Assembly (NCBI RefSeq): GCF_000482865.1
Contig: NZ_AXWW01000026.1
Span: 1 to 64,000, forward strand
Length of the DNA: 64,000 bases
Direction: 5' to 3'
Source of the DNA: Actinokineospora inagensis DSM 44258
GTDB lineage: Bacteria > Actinomycetota > Actinomycetes > Mycobacteriales > Pseudonocardiaceae
This document shows positions 42,238-51,136 of the stretch, piece after piece (the first letter of the stretch is position 1; the number at the start of each line of letters is the position of its first letter). The notes below the pieces were generated by a model. The model saw nothing but the letters and a program-made list of their open reading frames with translations. It had not been told where the DNA came from and did not search any database. The position numbers and the translations under genes are program-made.

Positions 42238-43707
42238 ATGTGGGCGCACGGGTCCGGCATCGAATATGACCTGGTGACCGACATCATCTCGGGACTGAAC
42301 CTGTCCCCACTGGAACTCCTGACGTTGCTCAGCGCCCTCGCGCTGGTGGTGGTGCGCTGGCTGCCCGCCGCCGCCCGCCGACACGTCACCATCGCCTCGG
42401 GGGCGGTGTTCCTGCTGTCCGCCATCTTGCTCTGCGTGACCGGGCTCCGCTGGCAACTGCTGCCGGTGCTGGCGGGTGCGATCGTCGCGGCGCCGTTCGC
42501 GGTCTCCCCGCTGGTGCGGGGCCGCGCTCGGCGGGTCCGCTGGTGGCTGGCGTTGCCGGGATCGGTGGCCTGCGCCTGCCTGGTCGCCACCGGCCCCGTG
42601 GCGGCGTGGGCATTCCCCGTCCCCGTCTTCCCGGAGCCCACTGGCGACTTCGCCGTCGGCACCCGCGTGCTGCAGTGGACCGACCCGGACCGCCCCGAGA
42701 CCTTCACCGCCGACCCGCAGGACCGGCGCACGGTCGTCGCCCAGCTCTGGTACCCCGCGCGGAACAGCCCGGCGGACGCACCGCGCGCCCAGTACCTCGG
42801 CCGCACCGAGGACGAGGCGCGCACCGTCTCCGAAGCACTCGCCGGCGGAGTCGGCCTGCCGGGTTTCCTGTTCGACGGTGTTCCGCTCGCCCGCACCCAC
42901 GCGGTTCCGGACGCCGCGGTAGCAGATGGGGGACAACGGTTCCCGATCGTGCTGTTCTCGCCAGGGTCCAGCGGAGTGCGCACCCAGAACACCGCGTGGG
43001 CGGAGGAACTGGCCAGCCACGGCTATGTGGTCGCCGCGCTCGACCACCCGTACGACTCCGCCGCCGTCGTACTCACCGACGGCCGGACGATCACCAGCGC
43101 GACCGTCTCCACCGGCGACCGGGACAAGGACGACAAGCTGGCCGACGACTGGACCGCGATCCGGGCCGCCGACCTCAGCTTCGCGCTGACCCGACTGGAA
43201 GGCCTCGACGGCGCCGACCCGCTGGCCGGTCGCCTGGACACCAGCCGAGTCGCCGCGACCGGCCACTCCATGGGGGGCGCCGCCGCACTGCAAGCGGCCA
43301 AACGGGACCACCGGTTCACCGCCGTCATCGACCTGGACGGCTACCCCCGCGGCCCCCAATCACCCGACCTCAACCAGCCGACACTCGCGCTCACCCAGGC
43401 CATCACCCCGGACACCGATCCGCGCTACCTACCCCAGCTCACCGACGTACTCACGCGCGGCACGGCGAAGAACTACCGCCTCACCATCCCCGGCGCCGCA
43501 CACCTCACCTTCACGGACGCTCCCCTGTACCTGCCACCGCTCCCCTCGATCGTCGGCTCCCTGGGCCGCACCGAAAGCCCACACGTCGTCGCCGCTACCA
43601 CTCTCGCTTTCCTGGATTCCGTTCTGCGCAACGGATCCGGTGACCTGGCAGGCACCCTGTCGACCTACGGCGAGCTCAGCGTCTACCACCCTGACAACAA
43701 CCGCTGA
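42238..43707 (+). CDS. Membrane-anchored PAF-acetylhydrolase-like alpha/beta hydrolase
   Basis: A 489-residue protein. The first 125 residues hold three or four membrane helices. The rest is an alpha/beta hydrolase: FSPGSSG (oxyanion side), nucleophile Ser in ATGHSMGGAA, Asp in IDLDGYPRGP and His in PGAAHLTFTD. The arrangement matches bacterial platelet-activating-factor acetylhydrolase-like lipases/esterases. The catalytic domain probably faces outward. AGGGGAG lies just before ATG 42238. The divergent two-component system may regulate it, since the two promoters share 176 bp. Confidence 0.75.
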   Translation: MWAHGSGIEYDLVTDIISGLNLSPLELLTLLSALALVVVRWLPAAARRHVTIASGAVFLLSAILLCVTGLRWQLLPVLAGAIVAAPFAVSPLVRGRARRVRWWLALPGSVACACLVATGPVAAWAFPVPVFPEPTGDFAVGTRVLQWTDPDRPETFTADPQDRRTVVAQLWYPARNSPADAPRAQYLGRTEDEARTVSEALAGGVGLPGFLFDGVPLARTHAVPDAAVADGGQRFPIVLFSPGSSGVRTQNTAWAEELASHGYVVAALDHPYDSAAVVLTDGRTITSATVSTGDRDKDDKLADDWTAIRAADLSFALTRLEGLDGADPLAGRLDTSRVAATGHSMGGAAALQAAKRDHRFTAVIDLDGYPRGPQSPDLNQPTLALTQAITPDTDPRYLPQLTDVLTRGTAKNYRLTIPGAAHLTFTDAPLYLPPLPSIVGSLGRTESPHVVAATTLAFLDSVLRNGSGDLAGTLSTYGELSVYHPDNNR

Positions 43708-43782
43708 CCGGCTCAGGCTGGGATGCCACCATCCCGCCCGGGGACCGGAAGATGGCGGTCGACCGCGAAGGTCGGTCCGACT

Positions 43783-43824
43783 GGCGCAGGCCTGGGGAAA
43801 CCTGGGTTCCTCCAGGCCTGCGCC
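43783..43824. terminator. Hairpin between convergent genes
   Basis: A 13-bp perfect stem (43783-43795 with 43812-43824) lies between the convergent hydrolase and DJ-1/PfpI genes and could terminate both. Confidence 0.65.
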
Positions 43825-43861
43825 ACGTTGGGCCATGGCCCGTCATGGTGTCCGGTGGGGG

Positions 43862-44554
43862 TCAGGCGAGGTGGTCGATGAGTGCTGTGGCGATCACCGG
43901 GGCGCTGGCCGGGTTCTGGCCGGTGATCAGCGGGCCGTCCTGGACGACGTTGGGCTGCCAGTTGGCGGCGGACCTGGTGAAGGTCGCGCCGCGCAGGGTG
44001 AGGTCGTCCTCCAGGGAGAAGAGGAGGTGGCGGGACAGGTCCAGTTCGTCGTCCTCGGTGTTGGCGAAGCCGGTGACCTTGCGCCCGGCCACGTACGGGT
44101 CCCCGGTGGGTGACTTGACGTCGCGCAGGATGCCGGGGGCGTGGCAGACCATGGCGACCGGTGTGCCGGAGGCGAGGGCCTGTTCGACCATCCGGATCAC
44201 CCGCGAGTCGACGGCGAGGTCCCACAGCAGGCCGTAGCCGCCGGGGAAGAACAGCGCGTCGAAGTCGCGGTGGTCGACGTCGGCCAGCCGGGCGGTGTCC
44301 CGGATGGCGAGCATCCCGGCCGGGTCGTCGAGGAAGCGGTCGGTGTTGGCCGTGGTGAACGGTGCCCGCAGGCTGAGGTGGTCCAGGGGCGCCTGCCCGC
44401 CCAGGGGCGAGGCGAAGACGACCTGGAACCCGGCCGCGGTGAACAGGTAGTACGGGGTGGCGACCTCTTCGAACCAGGTGCCGGTCTTCTTGCCGCTGAC
44501 GCCGAGGTCGGCGTGCGAGGACATCGTGACGAGGATCCGCCGGGGACGGGTCAT
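43862..44554 (-). CDS. DJ-1/PfpI-family protein (Hsp31-like)
   Basis: A 230-residue class I glutamine amidotransferase-fold protein. The reactive Cys lies in MVCHAPGIL with the nucleophile-elbow shape of the family, and the acidic and oxyanion side is FFPGGYGLLWDL. The N-terminus (ILVTMSSHADLGVSGKKTG) is typical of Hsp31/type I DJ-1 proteins, which act as glyoxalase, chaperone or deglycase (debated). It is divergent from a TetR regulator, with two palindromes between them, so it is probably an inducible detoxification gene. Confidence 0.8.
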   Translation of the reverse strand: MTRPRRILVTMSSHADLGVSGKKTGTWFEEVATPYYLFTAAGFQVVFASPLGGQAPLDHLSLRAPFTTANTDRFLDDPAGMLAIRDTARLADVDHRDFDALFFPGGYGLLWDLAVDSRVIRMVEQALASGTPVAMVCHAPGILRDVKSPTGDPYVAGRKVTGFANTEDDELDLSRHLLFSLEDDLTLRGATFTRSAANWQPNVVQDGPLITGQNPASAPVIATALIDHLA

Positions 44555-44573
44555 GTGCGCTCCTTCAGGTGTT

Positions 44574-44591
44574 CTACCTACTAGTAGATAG
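44574..44591. promoter_or_regulatory. Operator 1 of the TetR regulator
   Basis: CTACCTACTAGTAGATAG is an 18-bp palindrome with one mismatched pair, located 20 bp upstream of the DJ-1/PfpI start. It shares the CTACCTA half-site with the second palindrome. Confidence 0.65.
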
Positions 44592-44641
44592 GCTGATGGT
44601 CCGTGCGGCGGACCGTCAAGGTGGTGAGATCGCCGTCACGC

Positions 44642-44659
44642 CTACCTATCGACAGGTAG
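44642..44659. promoter_or_regulatory. Operator 2 of the TetR regulator
   Basis: CTACCTATCGACAGGTAG is an 18-bp palindrome with a mismatched centre, located 9 bp before the TetR start codon. Its position would allow autoregulation by blocking transcription or a very short leader. Confidence 0.65.
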
Positions 44660-44668
44660 GGTGTGGTC

Positions 44669-45238
44669 ATGGACCGTGTCGACACCCGGGGCGCCCTGCT
44701 CGACCACGCGACGCGACTGGTTCGCACCCGGGGCTACTCCGCGTTCAGCTACGCCGACCTCGCCGCGGCCGTCGGCATCCGCAAGGCCAGCGTCCACCAC
44801 CACTTCGCGACCAAGGAACAGCTCGGCGTCGAGTTGGTGGCCCGCTACACCGCGCGGTTCCAGTCCCGCTTGGCGGACATCGACCGCCTCGCCACCAACC
44901 CCGTGGACGCGCTCGAACGCTACGCCGCGCTGTACCGCGAGGGTCTGACCGACGGCGAGGCGTGCCTGTGCGGGGTGATCGCGGCCGAGATCGCCGCCGT
45001 CCCACCCCCGGTCGCCGCCGGGGTGGCGGAATTCTTCCGCGTCAACCGGGAATGGTTGGCCACCCGCATCGAGAACAGCGGGTTTCCGAGAACCCCGCAC
45101 CCACGACACACCCCCGACGACCACGCCGCCGCCTTTCTCGGCACTCTGGAAGGCGCCGTCCTCATCGCCAGAACCCAGGACGACATCGCCCTTTTCGACC
45201 ACATCGCCACCACCGCCATCTCCATGCTCACGACTTGA
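44669..45238 (+). CDS. TetR-family transcriptional regulator
   Basis: A 189-residue TetR protein. The helix-turn-helix is in residues 10-55 (FSYADLAAAVGIRKASVHHHF, given by its limits, then KEQLGVELV). The C-terminal ligand domain has two Cys close together (GEACLCGVI), which could sense thiol-reactive or electrophilic compounds, fitting control of a DJ-1 type gene. The start at ATG 44669 is chosen over GTG 44663; the purine-rich GGTAGGG of the operator lies just before it. It probably represses both itself and the DJ-1/PfpI gene through the two palindromes. Confidence 0.85.
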   Translation: MDRVDTRGALLDHATRLVRTRGYSAFSYADLAAAVGIRKASVHHHFATKEQLGVELVARYTARFQSRLADIDRLATNPVDALERYAALYREGLTDGEACLCGVIAAEIAAVPPPVAAGVAEFFRVNREWLATRIENSGFPRTPHPRHTPDDHAAAFLGTLEGAVLIARTQDDIALFDHIATTAISMLTT

Positions 45239-45372
45239 TGCTGTCCATTTCGGTGTAAAGGCCTGCCACCTGGGCTGGTGGGTGCCACCCGGATTGGTAT
45301 TCCGCGTCGTTCGGGTCGGGCCTGCTTGTCCGTCGTGCGGCGTGGGTGGCCTGCGCGCACTAGGGTTGGGCG

Positions 45373-46422
45373 ATGCGGGTTCTCATCACCGGCGGTGCCG
45401 GGTTCATCGGGTCGCACGTCGCCGAGGTCGTGCGGGGCTCGGGGCACTCGGTCGTGGTGCTCGATTCGCTGTTGCCGCAGGCGCATTCCGGTGGGGAGTT
45501 CCCCGAGTGGCTGGATGGTTTCGAGGTCGTGCGCGGTGATGTCCGTGATCGCGACGTGCTCGGTCGGGTTCTGCCGGGGGTCGACGTGGTGTGCCACCAG
45601 GCGGCGATGGTGGGGCACGGGGTCGACCCGTCGGACGCGCCGGACTACGCGGGGATCAACGATCTGGGGACGGCGGTGGTGTTGGCCGCCATGTACGAGC
45701 ACGGCATCGATCGGTTGGTGCTGGCCAGTTCGATGGTCGTCTACGGCGAGGGCCGCTACCGCTGCGAGGCGCACGGCACGGTCACCCCGGGGCAGCGCCG
45801 CGTCGACGACCTCGACGCCGGGCGGTTCGAGCCCGGGTGCCCGCTGTGCGGCGAGCCGCTGGAGCCGGGGTTGGTGCCGGAGGACGCCCCGCTGGACCCG
45901 CGCAGCACCTACGCGGCGACGAAACTGGCCCAGGAACACCTGAGTTCGGCGTGGGCACGCCAGACCGGCGGGACCGTGTGGGCGTTGCGCTACCACAACG
46001 TCTACGGTCCGCGGATGCCCAAGGACACGCCCTACGCGGGGGTCGCCTCGATCTTCCGGTCCGCCCTGGAGCGCGGCGAGGCCCCCCGGGTGATGGAGGA
46101 CGGCAAGCAGCGGCGCGACTTCGTGCACGTATCCGATGTCGCCATGGCGAACCTGGCCGCCATCACCACCCCCGGCAGTGCCGGGACGTGCCGCCCGGTC
46201 AACGTCTGCTCCGGGTCCCCGCACACCGTCGGGGAGATGGCGGTGGCGTTGGCCGAGGCGATGGGCGGCCCCGTCCCCGAGGTGGTGGGTGGGGCGCGTC
46301 CCGGCGACGTGCGGCACGTGGTGGCCGATCCGGCGCGGGCTCGCGACGAACTCGGGTTCCAAGCAGGGATCGCGTTCGAGGACGGCATGGTGGAGTTCGC
46401 GAAGGCTCCGCTGCGCGGATAG
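45373..46422 (+). CDS. NAD-dependent epimerase/dehydratase with zinc-knuckle insertion
   Basis: A 349-residue extended SDR. The NAD-binding motif GGAGFIGSH (7-15) and the active site Ser (SSMVVYG) with Tyr-x3-Lys (STYAATKLAQ) are present. This points to a nucleotide-sugar epimerase, dehydratase or reductase. Between the Ser strand and the YxxxK helix it has an insertion with Cys131-x2-His134 and Cys156-x2-Cys159, a zinc-knuckle pattern that is unusual for SDRs. The gene heads a set of sugar and membrane enzymes. Its 3' end abuts the convergent membrane glycosyltransferase-like gene with stop codons back to back (TAGCTA). Confidence 0.85.
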   Translation: MRVLITGGAGFIGSHVAEVVRGSGHSVVVLDSLLPQAHSGGEFPEWLDGFEVVRGDVRDRDVLGRVLPGVDVVCHQAAMVGHGVDPSDAPDYAGINDLGTAVVLAAMYEHGIDRLVLASSMVVYGEGRYRCEAHGTVTPGQRRVDDLDAGRFEPGCPLCGEPLEPGLVPEDAPLDPRSTYAATKLAQEHLSSAWARQTGGTVWALRYHNVYGPRMPKDTPYAGVASIFRSALERGEAPRVMEDGKQRRDFVHVSDVAMANLAAITTPGSAGTCRPVNVCSGSPHTVGEMAVALAEAMGGPVPEVVGGARPGDVRHVVADPARARDELGFQAGIAFEDGMVEFAKAPLRG

Positions 46423-47784
46423 CTACCAAACGGTGAGCAGCAAGTGGTTGACCAGCAGGGCGAGCACCGCCTGCCCGGCCAACCACCACCGATGGTGGGT
46501 CCGGGGCAGCCACGCGCACGCCGGCACCAGCCAGGTGCCGAAGGGCAGCCAGATCCGCTCGACCTCGGCTTTGCTCAGGCCGGAGATGTCCGCGACGAGG
46601 ACCACCGCCAGCGCAGCGGCGGCCAGCACCGCGACACCCGACGACACCAGTCTCGGCGCGGCCACCGCGTGTCGTAGGCCCGCGATGACAGCGGGTCCCA
46701 GTGCGAAGACCAGTGCGGCGAGGTTGGCCCAGATGAAGTAGGAGTAGGGCCGCGACTGGGCGATGCTGCCCGCGTAGAGAACCTTGGTGAGTTCATACCC
46801 GGTGATCCACCAGAAGCCCGCCACGGTGAAAGCCGCCACCACGGCCGCCACGCCCAACGCGGCGAACAGCGCCGTGCGCCACGCTTTCGTCATCGCGATC
46901 ACCGCCACCACCAAGGCGGCGCCCAGCGCGAGTCCGTACGACAGGTACAGACAATATCCCAACAGGACACCCGAACCCGTAGCGACCAAAGCGGACACCC
47001 GACCACGGCGAGCGCTCGCCCACGCGACACCCGCGACGCCCCAAGCCAACACCGCGGCGAACAAGCCGTCGGCCGATACCCCGACCCAGACCGCGCCGGG
47101 GAAAAGCACTGAGAACGGCAGCAGCACGCGAGCCAGGTCCTCGTCCGCGAGCGCGCGCACGGCGACCGCCACGGCCACGCACGCCGAGGACCCGACCAGT
47201 ACGCACAACGCCGAGGCCGCCGGGCCACCACCCAGACCGATCCGGTCGAGCCAGACGAACAGCAGGAAAACGCCCGGCGGGTGGGCGCCGACGTGGGTGG
47301 TCCAGGCACCGGGTTGGTCGGTGAGGATGTGGGAGGTGAAGTCCCGCAGCATCGCGGGGATGTCGGTCACCCGGGGAACGTCGTGCAGGTACTCGTCGCG
47401 ACTGGTGAGCCGGGTGGCGAACCCCTTGGCGTAGCCGTCGGAAAGTGCGAGCGCGAACGTCCACGCGAGCGAGGTCGCCCACCCGACCACGAGCAGGTTC
47501 CGCCAGCGCATCCGCCCGGCCAACGCGGGACCCCAGGCCACCACCCCGACGGCGACCATAACCGCGAACGCCGTGCCCGGACCGACGTGCGGCAGCCACT
47601 CCGCCAGCAACGGCGGGAACGGCAGGAAAATGTCCGTGCCGTCGCGTTTGAGCGCTCGTCCAACCAGCGCGGAGGCCAAGACCACCCCCGCCACGACCGC
47701 GATGACCAGCAGATCGAGGATCGCGGCACGCCGAGGACGAGAACCGGTCGGCTTGTCCGTGATGGGGGAATCTGGAGAGCGCAC
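46423..47784 (-). CDS. Polytopic membrane protein, glycosyltransferase-like
   Basis: A 453-residue protein from GTG 47784 with about 11-12 membrane helices. The first loop after helix 1 carries acidic residues, and a large loop includes TSRDEYLHDVPRV and HVGAHPPGVFLLFVWLDR. HPPG after helix 3-4 is seen in lipid-linked-sugar glycosyltransferases of the GT-C type. Substrate and product are unknown. It is convergent with the SDR and divergent from the GT2 gene. A polyprenyl-phosphate sugar made by the GT2 enzyme could be its donor (inference from neighbours). Confidence 0.65.
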   Translation of the reverse strand: MRSPDSPITDKPTGSRPRRAAILDLLVIAVVAGVVLASALVGRALKRDGTDIFLPFPPLLAEWLPHVGPGTAFAVMVAVGVVAWGPALAGRMRWRNLLVVGWATSLAWTFALALSDGYAKGFATRLTSRDEYLHDVPRVTDIPAMLRDFTSHILTDQPGAWTTHVGAHPPGVFLLFVWLDRIGLGGGPAASALCVLVGSSACVAVAVAVRALADEDLARVLLPFSVLFPGAVWVGVSADGLFAAVLAWGVAGVAWASARRGRVSALVATGSGVLLGYCLYLSYGLALGAALVVAVIAMTKAWRTALFAALGVAAVVAAFTVAGFWWITGYELTKVLYAGSIAQSRPYSYFIWANLAALVFALGPAVIAGLRHAVAAPRLVSSGVAVLAAAALAVVLVADISGLSKAEVERIWLPFGTWLVPACAWLPRTHHRWWLAGQAVLALLVNHLLLTVW

Positions 47785-47879
47785 CGACGCGAGTCTAGGG
47801 CCGCCGGCACCGACCCGCAGACCGCCGGAAATCCCCTTCGACGGGCAATCCGCGCCGAACTGCAGTACGAATCAGCGAT

Positions 47880-48536
47880 GTGACCGAAACAGTCGAGGTG
47901 GTCCTGCCATGCCTCAACGAGGCTGAGGCGTTGCCCGCTGTGCTCAACGCACTCCCCGACGGCTACTCCGCGCTGGTCGTCGACAACGGCTCGACCGACG
48001 GTACGGCCGAGATCGCTCGCGGTCTGGGTGCCCGGGTCGTGGTCGAGCCGCGGCGCGGGTACGGCGCCGCTGTCCACTCCGGACTGGCCAACGCGCGGGG
48101 CGATCTTGTCGCCGTCCTGGACGCGGACGGCTCCATCCACCCGTCGGAACTGCTCACCCTGGTGGGTCTCGTGCACGACGGCGCCGACCTGGCCGTCGGC
48201 AGGCGGGTGGCGGCCGACCGCTCGGTCCAGCCCTGGCACGCCCGCGCGGGTAACACCGTGCTGTCGGCGATGCTGCGCCGTCGCGGTGTCCCGGTGCACG
48301 ACATCGCCTCGGTGCGCGTCGGACGCCGGGAGAACCTGCTCGCCCTGGGGGTTGCGGATCGCGCTTTCGGGTATCCGGTGGAACTGCTGGTGCGCGCCGC
48401 CGCCGCGGGGTGGCGGATCGAGGAGGTCGACGTGACCTACCTGCCCCGCGCGGGCGGCAAGTCCAAAGTGTCCGGTTCGGTGATCGGTACCGTCCGGGCG
48501 GTACGCGACCTCGGAACGGCGGTACTCCGCGCATGA
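47880..48536 (+). CDS. GT2-family glycosyltransferase (dolichol-phosphate mannosyltransferase-like)
   Basis: A 218-residue soluble GT-A protein from GTG 47880. It begins with VEVVLPCLNEAEALP, then VDNGSTDGTAEIA, and the metal-binding DADGS in AVLDADGSIHP. These are the motifs of GT2 enzymes that transfer a sugar from NDP-sugar to a polyprenyl phosphate. There is no membrane helix. It starts a tight operon: DUF2064 follows with a 4-bp ATGA overlap. The product could feed the adjacent membrane protein. Confidence 0.85.
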   Translation: MTETVEVVLPCLNEAEALPAVLNALPDGYSALVVDNGSTDGTAEIARGLGARVVVEPRRGYGAAVHSGLANARGDLVAVLDADGSIHPSELLTLVGLVHDGADLAVGRRVAADRSVQPWHARAGNTVLSAMLRRRGVPVHDIASVRVGRRENLLALGVADRAFGYPVELLVRAAAAGWRIEEVDVTYLPRAGGKSKVSGSVIGTVRAVRDLGTAVLRA

Positions 48537-49204
48537 CCTCGCCCAAGACGGCCCTGCTCGTGCTGGCCAAGTCCCCGAGACCGGGACTGGTCAAGACCCG
48601 GCTCTGTCCACCCGCGACACCCGAGCAGGCGGCCAGGATCGCCGCCGCCGCGCTGCTGGACACCCTGTGCGCCCTGCGCGCTGTCCCCGACGCCCAGCCG
48701 GTCGTCGTGCTCTCCGGTGAGCTCGACGACGCGGTCGAACGCGACGAACTGCGCCGCGCCGTGCGCGACCTCCCGGTCATCGTCCAGCGCGGCGACACCC
48801 TGGGCGAGCGCATCAGCGCCGCGCACCGCGACGTGGCCGAACTGCTGCCGGGCGCGGCGAGCCTCCAGGTCGGCATGGACACCCCGCAGATCAGTCCGGA
48901 GCTGATCGCGGACTGCCGTCGGGCGTTGCGCGAACCGGGCACCGACGCCCTGCTCGGCGCGGCCACCGACGGGGGCTGGTGGGTCCTGGGCCTGCGCGAC
49001 CCGACCGCGGCATCGGCGATCACCGACGTACCCACTTCGCGCGCCGACACCGGCAGCCGGACCGCGGACGCGCTGCGCGCCCACGGCCTGTGTGTCGTCG
49101 GGGCGCCGGTGTTGACCGATGTGGACACGATGGACGACGCCAGGCTCGTCGCCGCTTCCGTTCCCGGTAGCCGCTTCCGCACCGCCGTCGAGGACCTGGC
49201 GTGA
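48533..49204 (+). CDS. DUF2064/TIGR04282-type nucleotidyl- or glycosyltransferase-like protein
   Basis: A 223-residue protein with the nucleotide-binding start ALLVLAKSPRPGLVKTRLCP, typical of DUF2064 (TIGR04282, related to CofC and GT-A folds). Acidic GMDTPQIS and ATDGGWWVLGL blocks complete the active site. The precise reaction of the family is not settled; it is often found with GT2 enzymes and SAM methyltransferases as here. It overlaps the neighbouring genes by 4 bp on both sides, so the operon is tightly coupled. Confidence 0.8.
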   Translation: MTSPKTALLVLAKSPRPGLVKTRLCPPATPEQAARIAAAALLDTLCALRAVPDAQPVVVLSGELDDAVERDELRRAVRDLPVIVQRGDTLGERISAAHRDVAELLPGAASLQVGMDTPQISPELIADCRRALREPGTDALLGAATDGGWWVLGLRDPTAASAITDVPTSRADTGSRTADALRAHGLCVVGAPVLTDVDTMDDARLVAASVPGSRFRTAVEDLA

Positions 49205-49854
49205 CCGCCCTCGCCTCGGTACCGGACGAGTTCGCGAGCGTGCTGACCGGGCACGCCACCGCGCTGGAGCTCTCCGACGGGGGCCACTGCCCGATGGAGC
49301 CCGACCGCTGGCGCGACCGGGCCGCGGGCGGCGACCACTGGCTGCTCGACCGGTGCCACGGACCAACCCTGGACCTCGGGTGCGGGCCGGGAAGGCTCGT
49401 CCAAGCGCTGCGCCTGCGCGGCTTGCCCGCGTTGGGGGTGGACAAGTCCGACCAGGCGATCGCCCAGTGCGACGACCGCGGTGTGCCGGTCCGCCGGGCC
49501 GACATCTTCACCAGCCTGCCCGACGAGGGCCGGTGGGACCACGTGCTGCTCGCCGACGGCAACATCGGCATCGGCGGCGACCCGGTCGCGTTGCTGCGCC
49601 GAGCCGCCACGCTGGTTCGGGCCGGTGGCAGCGTGTTGGTGGAGACCGCCCCGGGCAGGCGGGGCCTGTGGCGCGGCGCCGCGCGAGTGCGTGGCGGGGT
49701 CCACAGCGGTGTCCTTGGCCAGTGGTTCGCCTGGGCGGAGGTCGGCGTGGACGCCATCGTCGGCGTGGCGCTGCGGGCCGGGTTGCGGGTGGCCGAGCAG
49801 GGCGCGTTGGCGGGTCGCGGTTTCGCCCGGCTGGGATTGGTCCATGGCGGCTGA
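49201..49854 (+). CDS. SAM-dependent methyltransferase
   Basis: A 217-residue class I methyltransferase from GTG 49201. Motif I is TLDLGCGPGRLVQAL, with an acidic end of strand 2 (ALGVDKSDQAI), and a post-motif region DHVLLADGNIGIGG. The acceptor is unknown. It lies inside the GT2-DUF2064 operon (4-bp overlap before, 11-bp overlap after), so it probably modifies an intermediate or product of the same pathway. Confidence 0.85.
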   Translation: MTALASVPDEFASVLTGHATALELSDGGHCPMEPDRWRDRAAGGDHWLLDRCHGPTLDLGCGPGRLVQALRLRGLPALGVDKSDQAIAQCDDRGVPVRRADIFTSLPDEGRWDHVLLADGNIGIGGDPVALLRRAATLVRAGGSVLVETAPGRRGLWRGAARVRGGVHSGVLGQWFAWAEVGVDAIVGVALRAGLRVAEQGALAGRGFARLGLVHGG

Positions 49855-51136
49855 CCCGCGTCTGCTCCGGTGGTTGCGCGCACACCGACCGGGCGGCCCG
49901 TTCCGCCCCGAGGCGTGGCGCAGCCCGCTGCGCGGTCCGTGGCTGACCTCGGTCCTCGGCCTGGTCCTGCTGACCACGCTGCCGACCGTGGTCGTGACGG
50001 GGCTGTTGTCCTACATCGCCTACGGACCGCAGTTCGGGCAGGCGATCCCGGGCGATGTCGGTTGGCTGAGCCTGCCCTGGTTCGACTGGCCGAGCCGACC
50101 GTCCTGGCTCTACCAGCTCACCCAGGGGCTGCACGTCGGCCTGGGTCTCGTGCTCGTGCCGGTCGTGCTGGCCAAGCTGTGGTCGGTGCTGCCCCGGCTG
50201 TTCGCCTGGCCCCCGGTCCGGTCGGCGACCCACCTGTTGGAGCGGGTGTCGGTGCTGCTGCTGGTCGGGTCGGTGCTGTTCGAGATCGTCACCGGCCTGC
50301 TCAACATCCAGTACGACTACGTCTTCGGCTTCAGCTTCTACACCGCCCACTACTGGGGCGCGTGGGTGTTCATCGCCGCGTTCGCCACCCACATCGTCAT
50401 CAAAGTCCCGGCGATGGCGCGGGCACTGCGGTCCCGGTCCTTGCGCACCGAACTCCGCACCAAGCGCGTCGACACCCGCCCCGAACCGGTCGAGAGCGGC
50501 CTGGTGGCCACCGCGCCCACCCCGGCGACGATCAGCAGGCGCGGCGCCTTGGCCGTGGTCGCGGGCGGCTCACTGCTCGTGGGCGCGCTCACCGTGGGCC
50601 AAACCGTCGAATGGCTGCGACCGCTGGCCCTGCTCGTGCCGCGTGGTCTGGTACCCGGCGACGGGCCGAACGGTTTCCCGGTCAACCGGACCGCCACCGC
50701 CGCCGGGATCACCGCGGCCGCCACGGGCCCCGCGTGGACCCTGCTCCTGCTCGGCGGCCCCCGACCGGTCACATTGGACCGTGCCCGTCTCGCCGCCCTG
50801 CCCCAACACACCGCCACCCTGCCGATCGCCTGCGTGGAAGGCTGGTCCACCACCCAGGACTGGACCGGTGTCCGCCTCGCCGACCTGGCCACCCTCGCGG
50901 GCGTCGACTCCCCCGCGTCGGCGCACGTGCGGTCCCTCGAACGCGACGGACCCTTCGGCCAAGCCACCCTCCAGGGCAACCAGATCGCCAATCCCGACGC
51001 GCTGCTCGCGCTCCACGTCAACGGCGTGGACCTGTCCCCGGACCACGGCTACCCGGCGCGCGTGATCGTCCCCGCGCTGCCGGGCGTGCACAACACCAAA
51101 TGGGTCCGCTCCATCGAGTTCCGGCGGGCACCATGA
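49844..51136 (+). CDS. Fusion of cytochrome b-like membrane domain and molybdopterin oxidoreductase
   Basis: A 430-residue protein from ATG 49844. Residues 30-190 hold four helices with conserved His (LHVGLGLVLVP, THIVIKVPAM) as in cytochrome b561-like heme domains. A linker with a twin-arginine motif (ISRRGALAVV, Arg232-Arg233) precedes a fifth helix. The last 160 residues are a sulfite-oxidase-type molybdopterin domain with the Mo-binding Cys330 in LPIACVEGWS. The enzyme probably passes electrons between a substrate outside and the quinone pool. The internal Tat-like motif would export the Mo domain after folding, which is uncommon topology. Confidence 0.8.
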   Translation: MAADPRLLRWLRAHRPGGPFRPEAWRSPLRGPWLTSVLGLVLLTTLPTVVVTGLLSYIAYGPQFGQAIPGDVGWLSLPWFDWPSRPSWLYQLTQGLHVGLGLVLVPVVLAKLWSVLPRLFAWPPVRSATHLLERVSVLLLVGSVLFEIVTGLLNIQYDYVFGFSFYTAHYWGAWVFIAAFATHIVIKVPAMARALRSRSLRTELRTKRVDTRPEPVESGLVATAPTPATISRRGALAVVAGGSLLVGALTVGQTVEWLRPLALLVPRGLVPGDGPNGFPVNRTATAAGITAAATGPAWTLLLLGGPRPVTLDRARLAALPQHTATLPIACVEGWSTTQDWTGVRLADLATLAGVDSPASAHVRSLERDGPFGQATLQGNQIANPDALLALHVNGVDLSPDHGYPARVIVPALPGVHNTKWVRSIEFRRAP

